Shown here one piece after another: positions 33,311 to 43,009 of a DNA stretch of 64,000 bases (position 1 is the first letter of the stretch; each line of letters opens with the position of its first letter). Under the pieces are notes generated by a model. The model worked only from the letters and a program-made list of their open reading frames with translations, was not told where the DNA came from and did no database searches. Location of the stretch: NCBI RefSeq assembly GCF_009696005.1, contig NZ_VUMV01000001.1, positions 496,001 through 560,000 of the forward strand, read 5' to 3'. This DNA comes from Bilifractor porci (GTDB lineage: Bacteria; Bacillota; Clostridia; Lachnospirales; Lachnospiraceae). The position numbers were made by a program, and so were the translations under genes.

Positions 33311-33339
33311 ATTATAGGCAGCGCCTCCAAAAAAGTCAA
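33311..33339 (-). promoter_or_regulatory. Promoter of the thrS T-box transcript
   Basis: Minus strand TTGACT (33339-33334), a 17-nt spacer and TATAAT (33316-33311), giving a start near 33304 at the beginning of the T-box Stem I. Confidence 0.8.
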
Positions 33340-33776
33340 GGGAATACTTGCATCTGTGATGTAATAGTTAATTGCAAAACTAAATTCCACCTTGGGATAG
33401 AATTTAACCCTTCCGCTATGTTATGATGTACATGGACGTTCGTCCGTTCTCTGCGCACCGGTCGGTGCATCTTTCAAGATGATTAAAATCTGTATAACTT
33501 ACACACATGGAAAAGGAGGTTTTCTGATCTGTAATACAATGTCCCTGCAGATGTCAATATCTGCACTTTTCCGGCATTCTCTGTAAAGACAGCAGCGGAA
33601 AACAAGACTGCCGGAAAACATTTTCAAAACGGATGAACGTACCAGAGAAAGGGCTGCCGTGCAGCATGCACAAAACGAATTTCTTGTAAAGAAATTCTTG
33701 TCATGTATAACACGTCAGCCCTTCCTGTGCTTTCCAGCAATCCGGCTGTATACCATAAAAAATGAATATTCCGATT
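33340..33776. other. Intergenic region with a nested inverted repeat
   Basis: About 440 bp with no supported gene. At 33652-33725 an outer dyad (AGGGCTG-CC-GTG with CAC-GT-CAGCCCT) encloses a perfect GAATTTCTT-GTA-AAGAAATTC hairpin. It could be a bidirectional terminator after the ABC-F gene or a small RNA. Plus-strand AAAAGGAGG near 33512 is not followed by a start codon at normal spacing. Confidence 0.45.
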
Positions 33777-35633
33777 CTAATTCTGCTTCTCCAGCTCCTC
33801 TACGAGCTCCTGCAGCTCGATGTACCGGTTCAGCCGCTCGTCCAGCCTGGCATCTGTCTCTTCTTTTTCTCTGGAAATCTCCGCCAGTCTGCCGTAATCG
33901 GTTGCTGCTTCCTCCATCTGCTTTTCCAGCTCCGCGCTCTTCTGCTCCAGCTCTTCTATTTCCTCTTCGATATGCTCGTATTCCCTCTGGTCGGAAAAGC
34001 TCAGTTTTTTCTTTCTGACCCTATTTTGCCTGTTCTGTTTTCCGCTGCCGTTTCCGCCTTCCGGCACGCCGCTTTTCCCTGTGCCTGCGGAATTTTCCTG
34101 CGCGGAGCTGTCTCTTCCTTCCTCCCGGAACAGCAGGTCTCTGCCCGTCTCTCCGCAGTGTTCCCGGTATTCCGTGTAGCCGCCCTCACTCTGCCAGAGC
34201 GTCCCGTCCGACTGAAACGCAAAAATGCGGGTAACGACCCTGTCAAGAAAATACCGGTCATGGGAGACCACAAGCACGATTCCCGCAAAACGATCCAGAT
34301 AATCCTCCAGAATCTGAAGGGTCTGAATATCCAGATCGTTTGTCGGCTCATCCAGAATCAGCACGTTGGGCGCCCCCATCAGCACCTTCAGCAGTGCGAG
34401 TCTGCGCTTTTCCCCTCCCGAAAGCTTTTCGATCAGGGAGTACTGCATCTCCCCGTCAAAAAGGAATCGCTCGCACATGGATGAAGCGGTAACCAGCCCG
34501 TCGCTGGTCTGCACATATTCCGCCGTATCCCGGATGAAGTCTATAACGCGCTCGTCCGGAATAAGCGCCTCATTTTCCTGTCCGAAATAGCCGATCTTGA
34601 TGGTCTGGCCGATTTCTACCGTTCCGGAATCCGGCTGCACCGCTCCGATGATACATTTCAGCAGAGTGGATTTTCCGCAGCCGTTCGGGCCGACAATTCC
34701 CACCCTGTCTGTTTTCCGGAACAGGTAAGTAAAGTCGCGGAACAGGGTTTTTCCGTGATAGCTCTTGCTGATTCCGTCCAGAATGATGGTTTTATTGCCC
34801 ATGCGCCCGGACAGGGAATCCAGCTGGATCTGCCGCTCCTCTACGATTTTTTCCCGGTTCGCCAGGGCTTCAAAGCGCTGGATATGAGCCTTCTGCTTGG
34901 TGGACCGCGCTCTTGCGCCCCGCATCATCCAGGCCAGATCTTTTTTGTATAGAGCGGCCATTTTGCGCTCCGCGGCGACAGCACTGTTCAATCTTTCTTC
35001 CTTCAGCTCCAGATATCCGGAATAATTGGTGTGATAGCGGTATGCCTTTCCTCTGTCCAGTTCCAGAATCTGATTCGTCACCCGGTCAAGAAAATAGCGG
35101 TCGTGCGTGACCATGAGCAGGGCTCCCCGCCATTTCCGGAGATAATCCTCCAGCCACTCGATCATTCTTCCGTCCAGATGGTTGGTGGGCTCGTCCAGGA
35201 TCAGAAGATCGCAGGGTGTAAGTATGGCAGAGACCAGGGCTGCCCGTTTTTTCTGGCCGCCGGAAAGTTTGTCCGGTGTCATGTCCGGATTATCAATCCC
35301 GAATTCCAGCAGTCTGGCACGTACCTCCCCCGTCACATCCCAGTGATCGGCTTTCCCGGAAACACGCGAGACGGCATTCTCCAGAACCGTTCTGTCTGCA
35401 TCAAACGCCGGTGTCTGCGGCAGATAGGAGATCCGCAGGCCCTTGCGGGTGATAACCTGGCCGCTGTCCGGCTCCATCGTTCCGGAGGCAATTTCCAGAA
35501 AGGTGGATTTCCCCGTTCCGTTCACCCCGACCACTCCTATTTTATCGGTGTCCTCAATTCCCGCCGTGACGTCCGTCAGAATCGGACGGGAGACATATGC
35601 TTTGCTGATATGCTCCAGATTCATCAGATTCAT
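33777..35633 (-). CDS. ABC-F family ATPase (Uup-like)
   Basis: 618 residues with two ABC domains and no membrane helices. Walker A motifs are GVNGTGKST (about 37) and GPNGCGKST (about 318), with signatures LSGGQKKR and LSGGEKRR. The linker between them has the P-site-tRNA-interaction region rich in Arg/Lys. The C-terminal 80 residues are a coiled coil (EEEIEELEQKSAELEKQMEE) as in Uup. ABC-F proteins act on the ribosome; some protect from antibiotics, but the Uup-like tail points to a housekeeping role. ATG 35633 follows AAGGAG at 7 nt. Confidence 0.9.
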   Translation of the reverse strand: MNLMNLEHISKAYVSRPILTDVTAGIEDTDKIGVVGVNGTGKSTFLEIASGTMEPDSGQVITRKGLRISYLPQTPAFDADRTVLENAVSRVSGKADHWDVTGEVRARLLEFGIDNPDMTPDKLSGGQKKRAALVSAILTPCDLLILDEPTNHLDGRMIEWLEDYLRKWRGALLMVTHDRYFLDRVTNQILELDRGKAYRYHTNYSGYLELKEERLNSAVAAERKMAALYKKDLAWMMRGARARSTKQKAHIQRFEALANREKIVEERQIQLDSLSGRMGNKTIILDGISKSYHGKTLFRDFTYLFRKTDRVGIVGPNGCGKSTLLKCIIGAVQPDSGTVEIGQTIKIGYFGQENEALIPDERVIDFIRDTAEYVQTSDGLVTASSMCERFLFDGEMQYSLIEKLSGGEKRRLALLKVLMGAPNVLILDEPTNDLDIQTLQILEDYLDRFAGIVLVVSHDRYFLDRVVTRIFAFQSDGTLWQSEGGYTEYREHCGETGRDLLFREEGRDSSAQENSAGTGKSGVPEGGNGSGKQNRQNRVRKKKLSFSDQREYEHIEEEIEELEQKSAELEKQMEEAATDYGRLAEISREKEETDARLDERLNRYIELQELVEELEKQN

Positions 35634-35717
35634 TCTGTTTCTCCTTGTCTGCCTGCCAGAAGCCCTAAAGGCATTTCTTCAATCTTTTGTCCATCTTCAT
35701 GCAGCGGAACAGAATGT

Positions 35718-38486
35718 TCAGTCCTCCTGCCAGAAGCTCTGAAGGCTGTCCTTCACATTACTCAGGCTGCAGAGTCTTGCGTCCTCCCGCCAGTCGGCGG
35801 GAAACAGCCTCCGGTTTTCCTGCATGTCAAATCTGCTGTCCAGAAGAAGGATGACTCCCCTGTCATGAGCCGTGCGGATGACTCTTCCTGCAGACTGCAG
35901 CACTTTATTCATTCCGGGAATCCGGTAGGCATAATCAAAGCCGCTCCCGTTTTTCCGGTCATAATAATTTTTCAGCAGCTCCCGTTCCTCCCCGATCTGG
36001 GGGATCCCTGTGCCTGCGATGATCACGCCGATCAGGCGTTCCCCGGTCAGGTCAATTCCCTCCGAAAAGATTCCTCCCATGACGCAGAAACCGATTCTTC
36101 CTGTTCCCTCCGGCGGCGCGGACTGGAACATCCGAAGAAACTCTTCCCGCTGCTTTTCTTCCATGCAGGGCTCCTGAACAGCGGTTTTTTCCTCCGGGTA
36201 TTTTTCCGAAAAAATCTCCGAGACATCCTGCAGCATCTGATAGGAGGGAAAGAAAGCCAGATAGTTGCCTCTCCGGGCGGACGCGGCCGCGTAAATATAA
36301 TCCGCGATTTTCTCAAACTCCCCTGCCGTCCTCCGGCTGTACAGCGTGCTGACATCCTGTCCGATCAGAAGCAGACGGTTATTCCTGTCAAAGGGAGAGG
36401 GTATGGCGACCGCGTAATTGTCCGTCCGGCTGCTTAAAAGGCTCATATAGTAACGGACGGGAAGCAGCGTTGCGGAGAGGAAGACCGCTGATACGCCCCG
36501 GTTCAGGCAGTTCTGGAGATTCCGCGCGGGATTGACACAGAACAGGCGGAGCAGAAAACGATCCTGACGGGTAACGGCGGAATAGACCACATAATTCTCA
36601 TCCAGCAGGTCGCCGATATTCAAAAAGTCACTGATCTGAAAATAAAAATTCAGAAGCGATTTCCGATGTTCTCCTTCCCCCATGTCGGAAAGAACCTCCT
36701 CCGTCTGCCCGGCCAGATTGACCAGCTGCGTGAAGAGTTCTTCCACGGAATTTCTCTTGAAATATTTTCTGCGGAGACCGTTCCGGCCCCTGCCTGCCCC
36801 GGATTCGTCAAACGGATTTTTCCAAACCGCCTCCACGCAGGCCTCCGATTCCTCCTGGGCTTCCTGTTCCTTTCGGTAGGCAAGCATGATCCGGCTGCAC
36901 TTCTGCAGTGTTTTCCGCATCCGGGTCAAATTATAACGGAGATTCTGCCTTCGTTTTCTTTCCTTCTCGTCCGCCCTGCTTTTCCGGCGGACTGTCGTCG
37001 CTGCAGATAATTCTCCTGTTTCCGCTGCTGCCGCAGGAATTACAGCTCTCTCTGTCACTGCTGCGGGTTGTTCTCCTGTTTCTGCTGCTTCCGCAGGAAT
37101 TCCTGATCTCTCTGCAGCCGCTTCGGCCCCGGCCTTCCTTCCTTCCCCGGTTCCTGCCTGCAGAACCCCTGTTTCAGAGAATAATGACGCCCCACTATCG
37201 TCGGGAAAGCCTGTTGTCTCCGTCTGATCGAGGTGAGCCAGAACTTCCTTTGCCAGTTTTCCCGCGTCCTGAAAATCCTCCCGGAAAATCTGCGCGCTGT
37301 ACATCTCCCTGCCCCGGTCTACAAGGTTATGCGCCTCATCAATCAGGAAAAGGTAATCTCCGGTCTTTCCCGTCTCGCCGAAATAGCGTTTCAGCTTCGC
37401 GTTCGGGTCGAACACATAGTTATAGTCGCAGATAACCGCGTCCATAAAATAAGAGAGATCCAGCTGCATTTCAAACGGACAGACATTCCATTTCTCCGCC
37501 TGCTGCTGCAGGGTCTCCCGTGTGTAGTCCCGGCCTTCGGTCAGCATCTCGAAGATGGCCGCATTCACCCGGTCAAAATGTCCCTTTGCGCGGGGACAGG
37601 ACGCCGGATTGCAGTCCGGTTCGTCCAGAATACACATTTTTTCTTTAGCTGTGATGGTGATGGATTTGCAGGAGACTCCCTTCGCGCGGAGGATCAGAAA
37701 CGCTTCCTCGGCTACCGTTCTGGTGATGGTTCTGGCTGTCAGATAAAAAATCTTGTCCGCTTTTCTCTCTCCCAGCGCATGAACCGCCGGGAAAACAGCG
37801 GACATTGTTTTTCCGATCCCGGTAGGTGCCTGTACGAAAAGCTGTTTCTTTCTCAGGATGGTGCGGTAAATATCGACAACCAGCTCGTGCTGCCCTTTCC
37901 GGTAGGGGAAGGGAAATTCCAGGCCGTGGACAGAGGCATTCCTCTTCTCCGTCCAGTGCACCTGAAAATCGGACCACCTCTCATATTCCGCGATCAGATT
38001 CATGAACCAGTCCCGGAGTTCCTCCAGCGTGTACTCCTCCATGAATTTCTTCTCGGCTTCGGTTTCCAGGTTGACATAGGTCATGCAGATCCTGATCTTC
38101 TTCAGATTATTCTGTGAGCCGTAGATCCAGGCATAGCACATCGCCTGCGCCAGATGGACATTGACCGGCTCCGTGATCCGTTCCAGATCGGCATAGACGC
38201 CCTTAATTTCTTCGATCATGGCATTTTTGCCTGCCGTCAGGATTCCGTCTGCCCTTCCCTCCACCACAAGGGTGTAGGTTTTCTCTTTCTTCTGCCAGCG
38301 AAGAGGCACCTCCGCCTGATAACCGGTTCCCCGGCGTCCCTGCACCTTGCGGTGCACGCGGCTTCCGGCGGCCATTGCCTCCCGCTCGGCCCACCCTCCC
38401 CGGCGGTTGTCCAGATCTCCGCTCCGGAGAATAAATTCTACCAGCGCCCGGACGGATGTCCGTATGATAATTTCTTCGTCTTTCAT
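35718..38486 (-). CDS. DEAD2/XPD-type helicase fused to a Cas4-like nuclease domain
   Basis: About 922 residues from ATG 38486 (CAGGG upstream); an earlier GTG at 38519 is possible. The N-terminal 200 residues have a PD-(D/E)xK nuclease core (VVEGRADGILTAGKNA, MIEEIKGVYAD). The helicase has Walker A APTGIGKTMSAVFP and Walker B box DEAH (FLIDEAHNLVD). It has an iron-sulfur cluster with cysteines in KMCILDEPDCNPASC and NVCPFEM, and QSAGRVIRT near the end (motif VI). A 90-residue linker (AETGEQPAAVTERAVIPAAA) carries Ala/Glu repeats. Probably a DinG/Rad3-like repair helicase. Confidence 0.85.
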   Translation of the reverse strand: MKDEEIIIRTSVRALVEFILRSGDLDNRRGGWAEREAMAAGSRVHRKVQGRRGTGYQAEVPLRWQKKEKTYTLVVEGRADGILTAGKNAMIEEIKGVYADLERITEPVNVHLAQAMCYAWIYGSQNNLKKIRICMTYVNLETEAEKKFMEEYTLEELRDWFMNLIAEYERWSDFQVHWTEKRNASVHGLEFPFPYRKGQHELVVDIYRTILRKKQLFVQAPTGIGKTMSAVFPAVHALGERKADKIFYLTARTITRTVAEEAFLILRAKGVSCKSITITAKEKMCILDEPDCNPASCPRAKGHFDRVNAAIFEMLTEGRDYTRETLQQQAEKWNVCPFEMQLDLSYFMDAVICDYNYVFDPNAKLKRYFGETGKTGDYLFLIDEAHNLVDRGREMYSAQIFREDFQDAGKLAKEVLAHLDQTETTGFPDDSGASLFSETGVLQAGTGEGRKAGAEAAAERSGIPAEAAETGEQPAAVTERAVIPAAAAETGELSAATTVRRKSRADEKERKRRQNLRYNLTRMRKTLQKCSRIMLAYRKEQEAQEESEACVEAVWKNPFDESGAGRGRNGLRRKYFKRNSVEELFTQLVNLAGQTEEVLSDMGEGEHRKSLLNFYFQISDFLNIGDLLDENYVVYSAVTRQDRFLLRLFCVNPARNLQNCLNRGVSAVFLSATLLPVRYYMSLLSSRTDNYAVAIPSPFDRNNRLLLIGQDVSTLYSRRTAGEFEKIADYIYAAASARRGNYLAFFPSYQMLQDVSEIFSEKYPEEKTAVQEPCMEEKQREEFLRMFQSAPPEGTGRIGFCVMGGIFSEGIDLTGERLIGVIIAGTGIPQIGEERELLKNYYDRKNGSGFDYAYRIPGMNKVLQSAGRVIRTAHDRGVILLLDSRFDMQENRRLFPADWREDARLCSLSNVKDSLQSFWQED

Positions 38487-38587
38487 CCGTCTTTCCCTGC
38501 CTGGTTCCTCCTGATTCACTGCAGCCTTGTTTCCGCCGTTATTCCCGGTTCCGCCGGATCTTTTCCCGCACGGTTATCCGCAAAACT

Positions 38588-39373
38588 TTAGCTCTTATTC
38601 TCATTCATCGCCCGCAGGACTTCTGCCGCCCGGTCAAGGCCGTCGTTGGCGACCCCGGCAAAATCGCCGGCGTCCGCTTTTTGGGCATACTCCGGATTGA
38701 TGGGAAGCCTGCCCAGAACCGGAAGCTTCTCCGCCTCCGCCGCCTCTTCCAGATGACTTTCGCCGAATACCGAAATCTTTTCTCCGCAGTGGGGACAGAT
38801 CATGTAACTGTAATTTTCCACCACACCCAGAACAGGGACATCCATTTTCTCCGCCATGTGGACGGCCTTGGAGACAATCATCCGCACGAGATCCTGCGGA
38901 GAGGTGACAATGATAATACCATCCAGGGGAAGCGATTGGAATACCGTGAGGGGAACATCACCGGTTCCCGGAGGCATGTCCACCAGAAGATAATCCAGCT
39001 CTCCCCAGATGACGTCGGTATAAAACTGCTTCACCATGTTGGCAATGACGGGTCCCCGCCAGATGACCGGGTCTTCCTCATTCGGCAGAAGAAGGTTTGT
39101 GGAGATGATCTTGATGCCGTTATCGGCTTCCAGCGGATAGAGCCCGTTGTCGTCTCCCACGGCCGGGCCGTGAATGCCGTACATCCTGGGTATGGACGGT
39201 CCGGTGATATCCGCGTCCATAATGCCGACGCGGTATCCCTGCAGCGCCATCAGATTGGCCAGAGACGCTGTAACCAGGGATTTTCCGACTCCTCCCTTCC
39301 CGCTTACCACACCGATCATATGCCGGATGTTGGAATAAGGATTTTCTTCCACTTGAAATTCTGATTTATCCAT
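38588..39373 (-). CDS. Mrp/NBP35-family iron-sulfur carrier ATPase
   Basis: 261 residues from ATG 39373 with GGAGG upstream; 19 more in-frame residues before it have no ribosome site. The deviant Walker A is VVSGKGGVGKSLVT, followed by MDADITGPSIPRM and DMPPGTGDVPLTV, the signatures of ApbC/Mrp. Near the C-terminus MICPHCGEKI holds the CxxC pair that bridges an iron-sulfur cluster between subunits. It likely delivers clusters to apoproteins. Closely spaced with the helicase gene downstream. Confidence 0.9.
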   Translation of the reverse strand: MDKSEFQVEENPYSNIRHMIGVVSGKGGVGKSLVTASLANLMALQGYRVGIMDADITGPSIPRMYGIHGPAVGDDNGLYPLEADNGIKIISTNLLLPNEEDPVIWRGPVIANMVKQFYTDVIWGELDYLLVDMPPGTGDVPLTVFQSLPLDGIIIVTSPQDLVRMIVSKAVHMAEKMDVPVLGVVENYSYMICPHCGEKISVFGESHLEEAAEAEKLPVLGRLPINPEYAQKADAGDFAGVANDGLDRAAEVLRAMNENKS

Positions 39374-39510
39374 TTTTAATTTCCTCCCCGCCCAATTCCC
39401 GCCGACGGCGGCACAGGCGCTGAATTTCATATATTTTTCTGATGCATGGATATGGGCAGACGTACTGATTGCCGCCCATTCATGATTACACGATCTTTTT
39501 CCTTCTGCTC

Positions 39511-39738
39511 TCAGATTTCCGTAAAGGTATATCTCTGCTTAATGCCGGATGTAACAATATCAAACACGATGGTCCCGTCCGGCTGAACCGTCTTGTCATA
39601 CTGAAGAACCTTATCCGCAAATTTCTGACGGATATAAGCCTCCGGATCCTCGCACTGAATCTCTTCAATAAACACGTCCCGCATCTGATTGTTCGGGCAC
39701 TTGTTGAAAATTTCCCAGACTGTCTCGTATTCTTTCAT
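39511..39738 (-). CDS. Conserved small protein, 75 aa, function unknown
   Basis: A short soluble protein, MKEYETVWEIFNKCPNNQMR followed by DVFIEEIQCEDPEAYI, with a beta-rich tail (TIVFDIVTSGIKQRYTFTEI). The pattern (helical half with a single Cys, then three strands) is seen in small conserved Clostridia proteins of unknown role. GAAAGCTGAAATG gives a modest ribosome site. It sits alone with about 80-140 bp on either side. Confidence 0.5.
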   Translation of the reverse strand: MKEYETVWEIFNKCPNNQMRDVFIEEIQCEDPEAYIRQKFADKVLQYDKTVQPDGTIVFDIVTSGIKQRYTFTEI

Positions 39739-39818
39739 TTCAGCTTTCTCCGTGTTCTTTTAATGCTTCCTGAACTTCCGGTATTTTTATAATTAGTCTG
39801 ACGCCAAATATGCCTTTT

Positions 39819-40361
39819 TCAATCCTGCTCCGCGTATACCCGGCACACTTTCCAGGCATCCACCAGCCTCTCCAGGCTCCAGGCCGCATTGGCCGGACTG
39901 GTGGAAGGCATTTTTTCCGCCTCTCTGCCTGTCACAGGAAGAATGTATTTCCGGTACAGGTTCCAGGATGTGGCGCCGTTGCAGAAAATACGGCGGATAT
40001 CGGCAGTTCTCAGTATTTCACTGATATCATTCGGAACCACATCCCGCACACTGCTGTCACTGGATCCGGTGATGGTGCATGCCGCTATGGTGTCCCACAT
40101 GGCGATATGATGACGCCGCAGGAATTCCTTTTTCTGCGGTATGGTCTCTGGCACCGCCGTTTTCTGACCGTCTCCGAAGATTTCCGCCATCATTTTCCAG
40201 TAGCGGTTCTGCGGATGTCCGTAGAAAAAGCCGGTTTCCCTGGATTTCACTGAAGGAAAGCTCCCCAGCACCAGAATTCTGGAATTCTCGTCATAGAACG
40301 GCGGGATGGGATGCACCTGATGCTCCGCCTGCATTTTTCCCTTCGTTGTTTTCTGCCTCAT
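39819..40361 (-). CDS. DNA-deoxyinosine glycosylase (UDG family 6)
   Basis: 180 residues. [20 protein letters not shown] followed by QNRYWKMM is the hallmark of hypoxanthine-DNA glycosylase (family 6 of the uracil-DNA glycosylase superfamily). STSPANAAW near the C-terminus is the second conserved block. It removes deoxyinosine left by adenine deamination. The ATG at 40361 overlaps the upstream stop as ATGA; an internal ATG at 40334 has a better site (GAAGGG) and may be the real start. Confidence 0.85.
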   Translation of the reverse strand: MRQKTTKGKMQAEHQVHPIPPFYDENSRILVLGSFPSVKSRETGFFYGHPQNRYWKMMAEIFGDGQKTAVPETIPQKKEFLRRHHIAMWDTIAACTITGSSDSSVRDVVPNDISEILRTADIRRIFCNGATSWNLYRKYILPVTGREAEKMPSTSPANAAWSLERLVDAWKVCRVYAEQD

Positions 40362-40600
40362 TTCGGTTCTTCTTCGTCAAATTCCACGACCACATAAAAG
40401 CCCCTGGGTGTGTCCTTGACTTCCCTGACAATTCCTTTTCGTGACTTCAGCCTCTCATACGGCTGATAATTTTTGCTCATGGCAACAGCCGGGATAATCG
40501 TGTAATAGTAGGAGGCAGGAAGCGAGCTCTCTGTCACATCCACCTCCTGTCCCTCCTGTACAAGTCCCGGCCGCTCCATCTTAAATTCCATCTTTCTCAT
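40358..40600 (-). CDS. Small conserved protein, 80 aa, coupled to the glycosylase
   Basis: Starts at ATG 40600 ([20 protein letters not shown]) with AGGAACAG upstream. The mid part, [20 protein letters not shown] and [16 protein letters not shown], then [13 protein letters not shown], looks like a small beta-barrel or SH3-like fold. No family recognised. Its stop overlaps the glycosylase ATG, so the two are translated together, which may hint at a DNA-related role. Confidence 0.5.
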   Translation of the reverse strand: MRKMEFKMERPGLVQEGQEVDVTESSLPASYYYTIIPAVAMSKNYQPYERLKSRKGIVREVKDTPRGFYVVVEFDEEEPK

Positions 40601-40783
40601 CTGTTCCTGTACACCGCTTTTCTGTCGGCTGTCCCTGCGCGCAGGCAAGACATGACAGCTCTGTATTTCGCCATTCCATTAAAAACGAAAGCCCCGCGCG
40701 GAAACTTGGCAGGACAGTTCCTGCATCGGCAATACCAGCAGGGTATTTTCCCGCACGCTGCCTGTCTGGGACTTTCTGCCGAA

Positions 40784-41962
40784 TCAGTGATGGAACAGGC
40801 GAATTCCGGTAAACGCCATGGCTATGCCATATCTGTCGCAGCAGTCAATGACTTCCTTGTCCCGGATGGACCCGCCCGGCTCCGCGATATATTTGACGCC
40901 GCTTCTTACCGCCCGCTCGATGTTGTCGGAGAACGGGAAGAACGCATCGGAACCGAGTGATACACCGGTCATTTTGTCCAGCCACTCCCGCTTCTGCTCC
41001 GCAGTAAACGGATCCGGCTTCACTTTGAACACCTTCTGCCATTCGCCGTCCCGCAGCACATCTTCCGAATCGTTTCCAATGTACACATCGATCGCGTTGT
41101 CCCTGTTCGGACGCGCGATCTCCTCCAGGAACGGAAGCTCCAGAACTCTGGGACTCTGGCGCAGCCACCAGTTGTCCGCCTTTCCTCCCGCAAGTCTTGT
41201 GCAGTGCACGCGGGACTGCTGCCCTGCTCCCACGCCGATGGCCTGCCCGTCCTTCACATAGCAGACGGAGTTGGACTGCGTGTACTTCAGGGTGATCAGG
41301 GAGATTTTCAGATCTCTCATGGCCTCCGCGGGAATTGTCTTGTTTTCGGTGACAATATTGGAGAGCAGCTGATCATCAATCGCTAACTCCTGCCTTCCCT
41401 GCTCGAAGGTAATGCCGAAAATCTGCCTGTGCTCCAGCGGCTCCGGTACATATTCCGGATCCATCTGAATGACGACATAGCCGCCCTTCTTTTTTTCCTT
41501 CAGGATTTCCAGCGCTTTTTCCGTGTACCCCGGAGCAATGACGCCGTCCGATACCTCATGCCGGATGAGCATGGCTGTGTCCTCGTCGCAGACATCCGAG
41601 AGAGATATAAAATCCCCGAAGGACGACATACGGTCCGCCCCTCTTGCCCTGGCATAGGCGCACGCCAGCGGGGACAGATCGCCGTACTCCTCCACCCAGT
41701 AGATTTTTTTCAGGACATCCGGGAGCGGAAGTCCGACTGCCGCCCCTGCCGGCGAGACATGCTTAAAGGACGCCGCCGCCGGAAGCCCTGTAGCCTGCTT
41801 CAAATTTGTCACCAGCTGCCAGCCGTTTAACGCATCCATAAAATTGATATAGCCGGGACGGCCGTTCAGAATCTGAATCGGGAGATCCCTGCCGTCCGCC
41901 ATATAAATGCGTGACGGCTTCTGATTCGGGTTGCATCCGTATTTTAACTGCAGTTCATTCAT
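40784..41962 (-). CDS. AICAR formyltransferase (PurH C-terminal-type, standalone)
   Basis: 392 residues from ATG 41962 (AAGGAAG upstream). It carries the AICAR transformylase signatures: LKYGCNPNQKPSRIYM, AAASFKHVSPAGAAVG with the catalytic Lys-His, and a C-terminal SDAFFPFSDNIERAV...EPGGSIRDKEVI. It formylates AICAR with 10-formyl-THF to FAICAR. It lacks the N-terminal IMP cyclohydrolase domain of ordinary PurH; that step is supplied by the next gene downstream in the window (upstream in transcription), a PurO-type enzyme. Confidence 0.9.
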   Translation of the reverse strand: MNELQLKYGCNPNQKPSRIYMADGRDLPIQILNGRPGYINFMDALNGWQLVTNLKQATGLPAAASFKHVSPAGAAVGLPLPDVLKKIYWVEEYGDLSPLACAYARARGADRMSSFGDFISLSDVCDEDTAMLIRHEVSDGVIAPGYTEKALEILKEKKKGGYVVIQMDPEYVPEPLEHRQIFGITFEQGRQELAIDDQLLSNIVTENKTIPAEAMRDLKISLITLKYTQSNSVCYVKDGQAIGVGAGQQSRVHCTRLAGGKADNWWLRQSPRVLELPFLEEIARPNRDNAIDVYIGNDSEDVLRDGEWQKVFKVKPDPFTAEQKREWLDKMTGVSLGSDAFFPFSDNIERAVRSGVKYIAEPGGSIRDKEVIDCCDRYGIAMAFTGIRLFHH

Positions 41963-42039
41963 CGCTTGCTTCCTTTCTTCCCGGCGCCGGAAAGGGTCTG
42001 CCAATCCCGGGCGTTCCGGTCTTGATGTCCTGTCTGCTC

Positions 42040-42756
42040 TTATTTGTTCTTGTTGACAATTCTCGACTCATACGTCCCGGTTTGAATATCAATATAACGG
42101 GTAAACAGGGAAACCTTATTTTCGCTGTTCAGGCTGTTCCAGAGCGCCCCGGTAAACGCGTCAATGTCATCCGGGATGTCCACTTTTTTCGGCTCTCCCT
42201 CGAAGCTGTGAAGAGGACTGCCGTCGTGCCTGTAGGTCGAGATAAAGTGTCCCTCTCCGGCAGGAGCCGCGCTGTAGTCAAACGTATAGCGAAGGCACTG
42301 GGAAGGATCCCCGTCGTTGCTCTTCAGGATGGACATCTGATAGCCGAAGGTTCCGTTTTCCACGGTAAGGAGGCCGGAAATCCTGGGGGTATAATTCGGT
42401 CTGTCCGGCTCAAACTCTCTGCTGCGCAGGGATTCCTCAAAGGTTTTCCCCTCCTTCAGGCCGTCGAAAACCGTATCGGTCTGGTCGCCGTTTGTGACTA
42501 TCGTGTGCACAGCGTCCGGAACCCGAACCGGCGCGTAGATAATCAGGCTGGGATCCTCCATTTTGGAAGGATCAAAAGCCTGTGTGCGGATTCCTTCCCC
42601 GTCCTCCACAAACACACGGTTTCTGCTGTTCTCGCTGCGTCCCATGATAAAATATCCGATTACTGCGTGTTTGCCGTCCGCGGAGCGTCCGATCACAATT
42701 CCTCTTCCGGGATATGCGTTGTTCTTCAGCTCCTGAAACAGATCAGTCTTTTCCAT
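42040..42756 (-). CDS. IMP cyclohydrolase (PurO-type)
   Basis: 238 residues. NAYPGRGIVIGRSADGKHAV, MGRSENSRNRVF and YRHDGSPLHSFEGEP are the conserved blocks of the archaeal-type IMP cyclohydrolase (PurO) family. It closes FAICAR to IMP, the final step of purine synthesis. It is 78 bp upstream of the transformylase on the same strand, so the two together replace bifunctional PurH. Substrate side-chain motifs are as in the family; no loss seen. Confidence 0.85.
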   Translation of the reverse strand: MEKTDLFQELKNNAYPGRGIVIGRSADGKHAVIGYFIMGRSENSRNRVFVEDGEGIRTQAFDPSKMEDPSLIIYAPVRVPDAVHTIVTNGDQTDTVFDGLKEGKTFEESLRSREFEPDRPNYTPRISGLLTVENGTFGYQMSILKSNDGDPSQCLRYTFDYSAAPAGEGHFISTYRHDGSPLHSFEGEPKKVDIPDDIDAFTGALWNSLNSENKVSLFTRYIDIQTGTYESRIVNKNK

Positions 42757-43009
42757 CGGTTCCCTGCTCCTTTCCCTCCGCGTTCTTTTTTATGTTTCGT
42801 CTCTATCGTACCATGTTTTGCCGGAAACTTCTGCCCCTTTTCTGCTGCCTCTGCAAACCCGTCCGTTACAGCTGACGCAGAAACAACCGCTGAAACAGCG
42901 GATTTCTGCTGTCTTTCACGAATCCGGCAGTGAAAACCGGGGCTCAATCCGCTGCCCCGGAAGATGCGGACACACCTTGTGGGCTGCCGGGTCCGGAAAG
43001 AGAGACTGT

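Noticed and set aside
33432-33476. Short plus-strand readings in the gap before the ABC-F gene
   Set aside because: Only 14 codons and no properly spaced ribosome site.
35031-36437. Plus-strand open frame of 468 codons
   Set aside because: Antisense to the ABC-F and helicase genes; product lacks any recognisable motif.
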